A stretch of 11,059 nucleotides of DNA from JAYQUR01 sp038133505 (lineage in GTDB: Bacteria > Pseudomonadota > Alphaproteobacteria > MPNO01 > UBA830), in assembly GCA_038133505.1 (NCBI GenBank), contig JAYPTI010000110.1:1-11059 (forward strand). The letters are read 5' to 3'. Made by a program: the position numbers and the translations under genes. The notes under the pieces are model-generated. The model was not told the DNA's origin. It did no database searches and was given only the letters and a program-made list of their open reading frames with translations. The stretch's first letter is position 1. Every line of letters begins with the position of its first letter. Positions 1 through 6,490 of the stretch are shown here, in pieces.

Positions 1-1
1 G

Positions 2-1003
2 GCCATCGCCGACGAGCTGCGCGCGCGAATCCGCGACATTGCGGGGACGCTGGAGAGGAACCCGAACGATCTTCGGGGCTGGATCGGCCTCGCCGACGCG
101 CTGACCGCGCTTCGTCGGCACGAGGAAGCCGCCGTCGCCTGGCAGCAGGCCATGCGGCTGGCACCCCGGGAAGCGGAATTCGCCTCGCGGCGCGGCGAGG
201 CGCTGACCTTCGCGAGCGGCGGACAGGTAACGCCGGATGCGCGTGCCGCGTTCGAGGAAGCGGCGCGCCGCAACGCGGGCGAGCCGCGCGCGCAATATTA
301 TCTCGGCCTCGCCGACCGCCAGGGCGGCAAGCTGCGCGGCGCGCTCGACCGCTGGCTGTCGCTCGAGGCCGGCTCTCTGGCGGACGCGCCGTGGCTGACA
401 TTTCTGCGGCCGCGCATCGCAGAGCTTGCGCTCGAACTCGGCATCGACGCCGCCGCACTTGCCGAGCTGCGCAGAAGTGCGACACCGCTTGTCGCAGATG
501 CGCCGCGCGGACCGACCCGCGAACAGGTCGAGGCCGCGCAAGGCATGGACTCCGCCGACCGCGAGCAGATGATCCGCGGCATGGTCGACCGGCTCGCCGA
601 ACGGCTGCAAACGTCGCCCGACGACGCCGACGGATGGGCCCGGCTGGGCCGCGCGCGGATCGTCCTCGGCGAAACCGCCCTCGCCAAGGAAGCCTATGCG
701 AAGGCCGCGGCGCTGCGCCCGGACGATGTCGGTTTTCTGGTCGCCTGGGCGGACAGCATCGTCGCCGCGTCGGAGCCCACCCCGCCGAATGCCGCAGAAC
801 TGTCGCCGGTCGTCGACCGCATACTGGCCCGCGCGCCGAACCATCCCCGCGCCCTCTGGCTCGCGGGCGCGCTGGCCCTGTCGGCGGGAGATCCCGCGGC
901 CGCCAAGGCGCGCTGGACGTCGCTGCTCGACGTGCTCGACCCGAACAGCGTGCAATACGTGGAACTCAAGAAACAGCTCGAGGCGCTGCCGCCAGCCAAA
1001 TAA
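2..1003 (+). CDS. ccmI: Cytochrome c biogenesis protein CcmI, C-terminal TPR part (5' truncated by window)
   Basis: The reading frame is open from base 2 to a TAA at 1001-1003, giving 333 visible residues; the true start lies left of the window. The visible part is built of TPR-like helical pairs. One is at visible residues about 20-60, one in the middle, and one containing DADGWARLGRARIVLGE followed by KEAYAKAAALRPDD. The C-terminus carries the NHPRALWLAGALALSAGD stretch and a W-x-x-LL helix, which is typical of the end of CcmI/CycH. In the Ccm system I pathway this domain sits in the periplasm, binds the C-terminal helix of apocytochrome c and presents it to the CcmF/H haem ligation machinery. 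The N-terminal membrane domain of CcmI is expected upstream but cannot be seen. No other ccm gene follows, so this may be the last gene of a ccm cluster. A generic TPR protein is the alternative. Confidence 0.82.
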   Translation, partial: AIADELRARIRDIAGTLERNPNDLRGWIGLADALTALRRHEEAAVAWQQAMRLAPREAEFASRRGEALTFASGGQVTPDARAAFEEAARRNAGEPRAQYYLGLADRQGGKLRGALDRWLSLEAGSLADAPWLTFLRPRIAELALELGIDAAALAELRRSATPLVADAPRGPTREQVEAAQGMDSADREQMIRGMVDRLAERLQTSPDDADGWARLGRARIVLGETALAKEAYAKAAALRPDDVGFLVAWADSIVAASEPTPPNAAELSPVVDRILARAPNHPRALWLAGALALSAGDPAAAKARWTSLLDVLDPNSVQYVELKKQLEALPPAK

Positions 1004-1084
1004 CCCGCCGGGTCGTGCGCCGCGCGCAGGGCTTTCATGCGCGGATCGACGATTGCCGTTTCCCCGCATCGGCGCTATTTCGAA

Positions 1085-1104
1085 CCTTGGGCACAGGCCC
1101 GGGG
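1085..1104 (+). other. Potential RNA hairpin directly upstream of the MFS gene ribosome binding site
   Basis: The gap 1004-1117 between ccmI and the transporter ends in a possible 8-pair RNA stem, CCTTGGGC / GCCCGGGG with loop ACAG, including two G-U pairs. It stops one or two bases before the Shine-Dalgarno-like AAGAGGAA at 1106-1113. There is no T-tract, so it is not a classical terminator. A very weak sigma-70-like pair (TTGCCG 1053-1058, 17-base spacer, TATTTC 1076-1081) lies just upstream. Both could be chance in GC-rich DNA. Confidence 0.25.
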
Positions 1105-1117
1105 GAAGAGGAATTTC

Positions 1118-2323
1118 ATGAAAGCATTCTGGCGCACGCCGGTATACGTCCTGTTCGCGGCGACGGCGATTATCGTCATCACCAACGGTTCGCGCCAGAG
1201 TTTCGGGCTGTTCCTCGTGCCGATGAGTACGGATCTCGGCTGGGGCCGCGGCGAGTTCGCCCTCGCCATCGCGATCCAGAACCTCGTCATGGGCTGCGCC
1301 GCCCCGTTCGTCGCCGCGCTGGGCGACCGGCTGGGCCCGATCCGGGTGATCGCGCTGGCGGGGCTGACATACGGACTCGGCGTCCTGCTGATGTCGATGT
1401 CGGTAACGCCGGAATCCATGGTCCTGTCCGCCGGTCTCGTCGTCGGGCTCGGCGCGGCGGGCATCGGCCTCACGCTGCCGCTCGCGCTTGTCGGGCGCGT
1501 CGCGCCGGACAGCTCGCGCAGCCTGTGGCTTGGCATCGTCACGGCGGGCGGCTCAGCGGGCCAGTTCCTGTTCGCACCCACGAGCTCGGGCCTGATCGGC
1601 GCCTACGGCTGGGCGGACGGCTTCTTCTACCTGTCGATGATCATCGCCTTCACCATCCCGCTCGCCCTGTCGCTCAAGGCAGGCAGCGCGGAAACGCTCG
1701 CGCGGCCCGACACGCTCACGCTGGGCGACGCGCTGAAGCAGGCGAGCGGCCATCGCGGCTACTGGCTGCTGGTGATCGGCTTTTTCGTCTGCGGCGCGCA
1801 GGTCCAGTATATCGGCACGCACCTGCCGGGCTTCCTGAAGGACGCCAACGCCGAGCCCTGGCTCGCCGCCTGGGCGCTCGGCACCATCGGTCTGTTCAAC
1901 ATGGTCGGCACCATCGCCGCCGGCTGGATGGGCCAGCGCTGGCGCAAGAAGAACCTGCTGAGCCTGCTCTACCTGTCCCGCGGGCTGCTGTTCTTCGTCT
2001 TCATCCTGCTGCCGGTGAACGTCTATACCGTGCTCGGCTTCTCCGCGGTCCTCGGCCTGCTGTGGCTGTCGACCGTGCCGCTGACCAGCGGAATCGTCGC
2101 CCAGGTCTTCGGGCCGCGCTACATGGGAACGCTGTTCGCCATCGTCTTCTTCTCGCACCAGCTCGGCGCGTTCACGGGCGTATGGCTCGGCGGATACGTC
2201 TACGACAAATACGGATCGTACAATGCTGCATGGTGGTTCATCATCGCGCTGGGGGCGATTGCCTCGCTGATCCACTTCGCCATCGACGACCGGCCGGCCG
2301 CGGCGCCGCAGCCGGCGGGGTAG
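1118..2323 (+). CDS. MFS transporter, YcxA/monocarboxylate-like, 12 transmembrane helices
   Basis: This is a 401-residue hydrophobic protein of the usual major facilitator length. The first helix starts right after the N-terminus. The TM2-TM3 loop carries the MFS motif A (G69-D70-R71-L72-G73 ... R76). The stretch GWGRGEFALAIAIQNLVMG and the mid-protein GYWLLVIGFFVCGAQVQYIG resemble the YcxA-like/OFA-type branch of MFS, which includes carboxylate transporters. The substrate cannot be read from the sequence. I chose ATG 1118 because AAGAGGAA lies 6 bases before it and the first helix begins at residue about 8. An in-frame ATG at 1037 would only add 27 polar residues and lacks a comparable site. 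The gene is 114 bases after ccmI and converges with the PEP-CTERM gene 21 bases downstream. Inner-membrane location is certain; organic-acid transport is a family-level guess. Confidence 0.88.
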   Translation: MKAFWRTPVYVLFAATAIIVITNGSRQSFGLFLVPMSTDLGWGRGEFALAIAIQNLVMGCAAPFVAALGDRLGPIRVIALAGLTYGLGVLLMSMSVTPESMVLSAGLVVGLGAAGIGLTLPLALVGRVAPDSSRSLWLGIVTAGGSAGQFLFAPTSSGLIGAYGWADGFFYLSMIIAFTIPLALSLKAGSAETLARPDTLTLGDALKQASGHRGYWLLVIGFFVCGAQVQYIGTHLPGFLKDANAEPWLAAWALGTIGLFNMVGTIAAGWMGQRWRKKNLLSLLYLSRGLLFFVFILLPVNVYTVLGFSAVLGLLWLSTVPLTSGIVAQVFGPRYMGTLFAIVFFSHQLGAFTGVWLGGYVYDKYGSYNAAWWFIIALGAIASLIHFAIDDRPAAAPQPAG

Positions 2324-2344
2324 ATTCGGCGCCGATAGAGGAAG

Positions 2345-3010
2345 TCAGGCGGCCTTTCGGCGGCGAGCGAAACCAAGACCGGCCAGGCCGAGACCGAACA
2401 GCAGCAATCCCGCCGGTTCGGGCGCGGGCGTCGAGCCGACGCTCTCGTTCACGACGATGTTGTCGTAGGCCATGTTGCCGCCGGTCGAAACGTTCGGCAC
2501 GCCGTCGTTCTGGAACCCGACGGCGACGAGGTTCGTCCAGCTTGAATCGAAATTGAACGTTTCGAAAGCAGCGTTATCGTCGACCACGAAGCTGGTGCTG
2601 ATCGTCCCGCCGCCGGAGACCGCGCCGGTCACAACGATCTCGTGATTCTTGCCGGAGTTTCCGTTGAACGAGGTCGCCCAGAAGGTCGAATCGAAGGACT
2701 GGATCGAGAACGCCGCGCCCGTGCCCTCGGTAAGGGTCATCGTCGCGCCGCCGGTGATCGCCAGCCAGTCGGTGCCGTTGTTCGCGAAGCCGCCGCCGAG
2801 CACGCCGGGATTCGCGGAATCGATGAAATCGCCGAACACGATCTGCAGATTGAAGCCGTTGATCGATTGCGTCGTCCCGTTGGCGGGCGTTCCCGCACCC
2901 GGAACGGCGATCCCTTCCATGTCGATGACGGTCGCCTTCGCCGAAGCCGCACCCAGGACCAAAACGGTCCAGAGGGCGAATGCCGTTGCTTTGAAGCCCA
3001 TTCCAAGCAT
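2345..3010 (-). CDS. PEP-CTERM sorting domain protein, secreted, exosortase substrate
   Basis: This 221-residue protein has an N-terminal signal peptide (residues 1-26, hydrophobic core ALWTVLVLGAASA, likely cleavage after AKA). A beta-rich, Gly/Asn/Thr-rich extracellular part without any cysteine follows. The C-terminus is a complete PEP-CTERM tripartite signal: PAPEP at 195-199, a short hydrophobic helix at 200-215, and an RRRK cluster at 216-219. In this family the C-terminus anchors the protein in the inner membrane until an exosortase processes it for export or attachment, often in exopolysaccharide-making bacteria. No exosortase or polysaccharide gene is in the window. ATG 3010 is preceded by GAGGG about 8 bases upstream. 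A hand count over 2521-2700 gives 58% GC, well below the flanking genes. The mature-domain function is unknown; a jelly-roll-like matrix or adhesion role is only a guess. Confidence 0.9.
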   Translation of the reverse strand: MLGMGFKATAFALWTVLVLGAASAKATVIDMEGIAVPGAGTPANGTTQSINGFNLQIVFGDFIDSANPGVLGGGFANNGTDWLAITGGATMTLTEGTGAAFSIQSFDSTFWATSFNGNSGKNHEIVVTGAVSGGGTISTSFVVDDNAAFETFNFDSSWTNLVAVGFQNDGVPNVSTGGNMAYDNIVVNESVGSTPAPEPAGLLLFGLGLAGLGFARRRKAA

Positions 3011-3050
3011 GTCTCTACCCTCGTTCCGACGCTATTTCATTCCGATTGGA

Positions 3051-3068
3051 TGCATGCGAACACATGCA
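3051..3068 (-). repeat. Perfect 6-6-6 inverted repeat at the predicted transcript start of the PEP-CTERM gene
   Basis: TGCATG (3051-3056) and CATGCA (3063-3068) are perfect inverted arms around a 6-base loop. If the sigma-54 promoter at 3082-3095 fires near 3070, this forms a hairpin at about +3 to +20 of the mRNA. A third copy of the hexamer, CATGCA at 3079-3084, overlaps the -12 element. It may be a regulator-binding site or a 5' stabilising hairpin. Confidence 0.35.
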
Positions 3069-3081
3069 GACTGGAGGTCAT

Positions 3082-3095
3082 GCAATCTTCGTGCC
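3082..3095 (-). promoter_or_regulatory. Sigma-54 (RpoN) promoter, -24/-12 type, for the PEP-CTERM gene
   Basis: Read on the minus strand, the sequence is GGCACG-AAGA-TTGC followed by A. It matches the core of the sigma-54 consensus TGGCACG-N4-TTGCW, with only the base before GG differing (G instead of T). The invariant GG (3095-3094) and GC (3083-3082) have the required 12-base separation. The predicted start is near 3070, giving a leader of about 60 bases before ATG 3010. In other bacteria PEP-CTERM systems are associated with RpoN and the PrsK/PrsR pair, which supports the call. Activity has not been shown here. Confidence 0.7.
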
Positions 3096-3117
3096 CAAAT
3101 AATTAATTGTTTATTTG
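3096..3117 (-). promoter_or_regulatory. AT island with a 7-8-7 dyad and IHF-like site abutting the sigma-54 promoter
   Basis: Positions 3097-3116 contain 19 A/T out of 20 bases in a high-GC background. CAAATAA (3096-3102) and TTATTTG (3111-3117) are perfect inverted arms with an 8-base spacer. On the minus strand, 3112-3100 reads AAACAATTAATTA, one mismatch from the IHF consensus WATCAANNNNTTR. Sigma-54 promoters often need IHF bending between the enhancer and the -24 element, and this site is centred about 36 bases upstream of the predicted start. AT-rich DNA matches IHF easily, so the identity is uncertain. Confidence 0.4.
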
Positions 3118-3140
3118 CAGATGCTTGGGCGCCCGGCGGA

Positions 3141-3178
3141 TACTGTGCGCGCGGAATCCCTAAATAATCCCGACAGTA
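3141..3178 (-). repeat. Candidate upstream activator region: 11-base-period direct repeat inside a 6-bp dyad
   Basis: TACTGT (3141-3146) and ACAGTA (3173-3178) are inverted arms with a 26-base spacer. Inside the spacer, AATCCC occurs at 3155-3160 and again at 3166-3171, exactly 11 bases apart, about one helical turn. This lies roughly 70-108 bases upstream of the predicted start, where sigma-54 enhancer-binding proteins usually bind. The arms are short and chance is possible. The region directly follows the stop of the ABC permease gene, where I see no intrinsic terminator. Confidence 0.22.
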
Positions 3179-5698
3179 CTACTCGTTCCGCAGCAGCGGC
3201 GCCGCCTTCTGGCCGAGGGCGCGCCAGGTACCGTAGAACCCGAGCGCCAGCGTGATGACGACGGCGAGGAGCGCGGTGACGATCACGCTCGCCGGATCGA
3301 ACGTGAACTCGAAGCGCATCACCTCGGTGACCACCGCCCACGCGGCGACGGTGCCGATCAGGCACGCGATCACCGCCGTCATCAGCCCCAGCAGGCCGTA
3401 TTCGAGCAGCAGCGTGCCGATGATCCGCCGCCGCGTCGCGCCGAGCACCTTGAGGACGACCGAATCGTAGACCCGCCGCCGGTGCCCCGCGGCGATCGCG
3501 CCGGCGAGCACCAGCGTGCCCGCGACGATGGCGACGCCCGCGGTCAGCCGTATCGCGAGCCCGAGCCGCCCGAGGAAACCGTTCACGGTATCGAGCACGT
3601 CGCGCACGCGGATCGTCGTGACGTTGGGAAACTTGTCGGCAACGGCGCGCTCTATCCCCTCTTCCAGCGCGGGGTCGGCATGAACGGTCGCCAGATGGGT
3701 CTGCGGCGCGTTCTCGAGGATGCCGGGCGAGAAGATGAATACGAAGTTCATCCGCAGCGTCCCCCACTGCACGTCGCGCAGGCTGGCAATCCGCCCGGCG
3801 ATGTTCCGGCCGAGGATGTTCACGGTCATGGTATCGCCGATACCGACGCCGAGATTGACGGCCTCGCGCGCCGACAGCGAGATGAGCTGCTCGCCCTTGT
3901 AGTCGGCGGGCCACCATTTACCCGCGACGAGCCGTTCGCCCTCGGGCATCTCGCGCGCCCAGGTCACGCCGCGGTCGCCGCGCAGCACCCAGCGGCTGCC
4001 CTCCGCCACCTTGTACTCGCCCGACGGCGTCCCGTTGATGCGCGTGACGCGGCCGCGCAGCATCGGCGTGCGGCGCATCTCGCGGAAACCTCTCACCCCG
4101 GCGACGGTCTTCTCGAACGCGTCGACCTGGTCGTTCTGGATATCGATGAAGAAGTAACCGGGCGCGCGCTCCGGTAGGCTCTTGGTGATCTGGTTGCCGA
4201 GGTTGGCCTCGATCAGCGCGACCGTCACCAGCACCGTCAGCCCGAGACCGAGCGACATGACGACACTGCCGGTCGGCGCGCCGGGCCGGTGCAGATTCGC
4301 GAGCGCGAGCCGGAGCCCGGTGCCGCCGATACTGCCCGCCTTCTTTGCCGCCCGCGCAATCAGCACGCCCGCGACGCCGAACAGGACCATCGCGCCGCTC
4401 GCGCCGCCGACGAACCATGTCGCGATGCGCGGGCTGTAGGCCGTTCCGATGGCGAGCGCGGCCAGCGCGGCGAGCAGCGCGACGGTCGCGACGGTGAAGG
4501 GCCAGCGCGGCAGGCCGCGGAACCGCGCATTGGAATCGCGGAACAGACTTGCAGCGGGGAGGTCGCAGGCACGCGCGATGGGCCAGACCGAGAAGGCGAG
4601 CGCCGTCAGCACGCCGAAGGCGGCGGCGAGGAACAGCGGCGCTCCGAACACGCCGACGCGCGCAACCACGGGCAGCGCATCGTGCAACAGATCGGCCATC
4701 GCCGCCGGCGCGAGCCCGCCGAGGACGAGCCCGAGGACGATCCCGATCCCGGCCATGACGAGGATCTGGATCAGATACGCCGTGAAGATCAGCCCCGACG
4801 ACGCGCCGAGGCATTTGAGGGTCGCGATGGTCTCGATCTTGCCGGACAGGAAGTCACGCACCGCGTTCGAGACGCCGACGCCGCCGACCAGCAGCGCCGT
4901 CAGGCCGACGAGCGTTATGAACAGCGTCGTGCGATCGATGAAGCGCTTGATGGTAGGGGACGCGTTGGTGCGGTCCTGCACGATCCATTGAGCGTCGGGG
5001 AACTGCGCGTCGAGCGCGGCGCGCCAGTCGGAGAGCCCGTCGCGATCGGGCAGTTTCACGCGGTAGAAGAACCAGACCTGGCTGCCCGGCTGCACCAGCC
5101 CGCTCGCGGGAACCGACGCCGCCGATGCCATGAAGCGCGGCCCGAGCTGCAGCGCCCGGGCGCCCGACACGCGGTCGGGTTCGCGGTCGATGACGGCGCG
5201 GATCTCGTAGGTCGCCTCGCCGATCTTGAGCGTGCCGCCGACGCCGATGCCGAGCCGGCGCAGCAGCGCGGAATCGGCCACCGCGCCCCAAGCGCCGTCG
5301 CGCAGCTCGAACAGTTTGTCGGGTGGCAAGGCGGACGTCGTCTCCAGCGCGCCGTAAAGCGGATAGGCGCCGTCGACCAGCTTCATCTCGACCAGCGAGC
5401 GCCGGTCGCTGCCGGCGGCGCGCGCCATCGAGCGCAGGTAGACGATGCGGGAAACGCTGGCGCGCTCCTCGAGCCAGGCACGCTCATCGGGCGTAATATC
5501 CTGATAGGCCGACCGCAGTGCGGCGTCGCCGCCGAGCAGGACGGCGCCGTCCTCCTCCAACCCCGAGATCACGGAAGACGCGATCGAACCGACCGCCGCG
5601 ATGGCTGCGACGCCGAGCGCGAGGCAGGCGAGGAACACGCGGAAACCCCTGAGCCCCCCGCGCAGCTCGCGGCGTGCGATCCGCCAGGCGGCTGTCAC
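3179..5698 (-). CDS. ybbP: YbbP-family ABC transporter permease (two FtsX domains, 10 predicted helices)
   Basis: This 839-residue protein has the duplicated FtsX/MacB architecture of the YbbP family (COG3127-type). One helix at about 20-42 is followed by a large periplasmic domain (43-255), then helices near 258-279, 303-326 and 350-374. A central helix pair lies at 401-449 and a further helix at 476-496. A second periplasmic domain (497-705) precedes three last helices near 711-735, 758-788 and 804-822. Each FtsX unit carries the ATPase-coupling motif, TLKCLGAS at 293-300 and LKVLGATRRRI at 749-759. The start RRELRGGLRGFR is typical of the family. The start codon is GTG at 5698, sharing GTGA with the ybbA stop, so translation is probably coupled. 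The partner is certainly the adjacent YbbA-like ATPase. The family is proposed to act in envelope lipid or small-molecule export; the exact substrate is not established. Confidence 0.9.
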   Translation of the reverse strand: MTAAWRIARRELRGGLRGFRVFLACLALGVAAIAAVGSIASSVISGLEEDGAVLLGGDAALRSAYQDITPDERAWLEERASVSRIVYLRSMARAAGSDRRSLVEMKLVDGAYPLYGALETTSALPPDKLFELRDGAWGAVADSALLRRLGIGVGGTLKIGEATYEIRAVIDREPDRVSGARALQLGPRFMASAASVPASGLVQPGSQVWFFYRVKLPDRDGLSDWRAALDAQFPDAQWIVQDRTNASPTIKRFIDRTTLFITLVGLTALLVGGVGVSNAVRDFLSGKIETIATLKCLGASSGLIFTAYLIQILVMAGIGIVLGLVLGGLAPAAMADLLHDALPVVARVGVFGAPLFLAAAFGVLTALAFSVWPIARACDLPAASLFRDSNARFRGLPRWPFTVATVALLAALAALAIGTAYSPRIATWFVGGASGAMVLFGVAGVLIARAAKKAGSIGGTGLRLALANLHRPGAPTGSVVMSLGLGLTVLVTVALIEANLGNQITKSLPERAPGYFFIDIQNDQVDAFEKTVAGVRGFREMRRTPMLRGRVTRINGTPSGEYKVAEGSRWVLRGDRGVTWAREMPEGERLVAGKWWPADYKGEQLISLSAREAVNLGVGIGDTMTVNILGRNIAGRIASLRDVQWGTLRMNFVFIFSPGILENAPQTHLATVHADPALEEGIERAVADKFPNVTTIRVRDVLDTVNGFLGRLGLAIRLTAGVAIVAGTLVLAGAIAAGHRRRVYDSVVLKVLGATRRRIIGTLLLEYGLLGLMTAVIACLIGTVAAWAVVTEVMRFEFTFDPASVIVTALLAVVITLALGFYGTWRALGQKAAPLLRNE

Positions 5699-6414
5699 GC
5701 GGGCGCCTCCGCCGCGTTCCGGACGTCGCTGCCGATGCGGCCGTCCTCGAGGGCGATCGCCCGGCCGCAGCGTTCGGCGAGCTGCGGGTTGTGGGTGATC
5801 AGGATCAGCGTCGCGCCGTGATCCGCGCGCAGGCTGAACAGCAGGTCGATGACCGCATCGCCGGTCCGGCCGTCGAGATTGCCCGTCGGCTCGTCTGCCA
5901 GCAGCAACCGCGGACCCGAGACGATGGCGCGGGCGAGCGCCGCGCGCTGCTGCTCGCCGCCCGACAGCTGGCCGGGATAATGCGACAGGCGATGGTCGAG
6001 CCCGACCGAGGCGAGCGCCTCGCGGGCGCGGTCGAAGGCGTTGTCGAGACCGGCAAGTTCGACCGGAATCGCGACGTTCTCCATTGCGTTCATGGTCGGC
6101 ACGAGGTGGAAGTTCTGGAAGACGATCCCGACATTATCGCGGCGGAAGCGCGCCAGCCCGTCCTCGTCGAGGGTCGCGAGATCCTTGCCCGCGACGTGCA
6201 GATTGCCCGCCGTCTGGCGTTCGAGACCGCCGATCAGCATCATCATCGAGGTCTTGCCGGAGCCCGACGGTCCAACCACGCTGACGGTCTCTCCGGCGGC
6301 GATTTCGAGATCGATGCCTTTCAGGATGTTGACGGGACCGGCTTCGCTATCCAGCTTAAGCTCTATGCGATCCAGCGAAACCATCGGTTCCGGAATGATA
6401 CTGTCGCCTTTCAT
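5695..6414 (-). CDS. ybbA: YbbA-family ABC transporter ATP-binding protein
   Basis: This 239-residue ABC ATPase of the MacB/LolD/FtsE type has every catalytic element: Walker A GPSGSGKT (48-55), Q-loop Q100 (VFQNFHLVPTM context), signature LSGGE (150-154), Walker B LLLADEP (170-176, catalytic E175) and H-loop H208. It should energise the YbbP permease encoded directly downstream with a 4-base overlap. I chose ATG 6414 because GGAG lies 4 bases before it. The frame stays open for another 160 codons upstream, but that stretch is antisense to the esterase gene and not ABC-like. The order ybbA-ybbP with a divergent tesA matches the E. coli arrangement, supporting YbbA rather than LolD or FtsE. 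Cytoplasmic, bound to the inner-membrane permease. Confidence 0.92.
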   Translation of the reverse strand: MKGDSIIPEPMVSLDRIELKLDSEAGPVNILKGIDLEIAAGETVSVVGPSGSGKTSMMMLIGGLERQTAGNLHVAGKDLATLDEDGLARFRRDNVGIVFQNFHLVPTMNAMENVAIPVELAGLDNAFDRAREALASVGLDHRLSHYPGQLSGGEQQRAALARAIVSGPRLLLADEPTGNLDGRTGDAVIDLLFSLRADHGATLILITHNPQLAERCGRAIALEDGRIGSDVRNAAEAPA

Positions 6415-6455
6415 GACGCTCCGCAGACTGTGCGCATTGGGCAGGAGTTCTCTCC

Positions 6456-6483
6456 CATATAGAGCGTTTACGCGCCCGCTCAA
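6456..6483 (-). promoter_or_regulatory. Candidate sigma-70-type promoter for ybbA-ybbP in the divergent gap
   Basis: On the minus strand TTGAGC (6483-6478), a 16-base spacer and TATATG (6461-6456) give 4/6 matches in each box. The predicted start is near 6449, about 35 bases before ybbA ATG 6414. This is the AT-richest patch of the 76-base gap 6415-6490. On the plus strand a weaker pair (TTGGGC 6437-6442, TATAGA 6458-6463, 15-base spacer) would drive the esterase operon, so the two promoters would overlap. Confidence 0.38.
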
Positions 6484-6490
6484 GCGATGG

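Noticed and set aside
1087..1104. TTGGGCAC near the transporter gene as a second sigma-54 site
   Set aside because: There is no TTGC at the required distance; the downstream bases are GCCCGG.
2326..2335. Palindrome TCGGCGCCGA between the convergent transporter and PEP-CTERM genes as a bidirectional terminator
   Set aside because: With a 4-base loop only three pairs remain and there is no T-tract on either side.
391..2556. A 721-codon plus-strand frame crossing ccmI, the transporter and the PEP-CTERM gene
   Set aside because: It is extremely Arg-rich, spans three real genes in another frame and has no recognisable domain.
4289..5821. A 510-codon plus-strand frame opposite the ABC permease
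   Set aside because: It is the antisense shadow of the FtsX-type permease, with biased composition and no motif.
6413..6490. A longer N-terminus for the TesA-like esterase starting at ATG 6413
   Set aside because: It would place 26 residues over the divergent promoter patch and bury the signal peptide. ATG 6491 gives a normal secretion signal and length.
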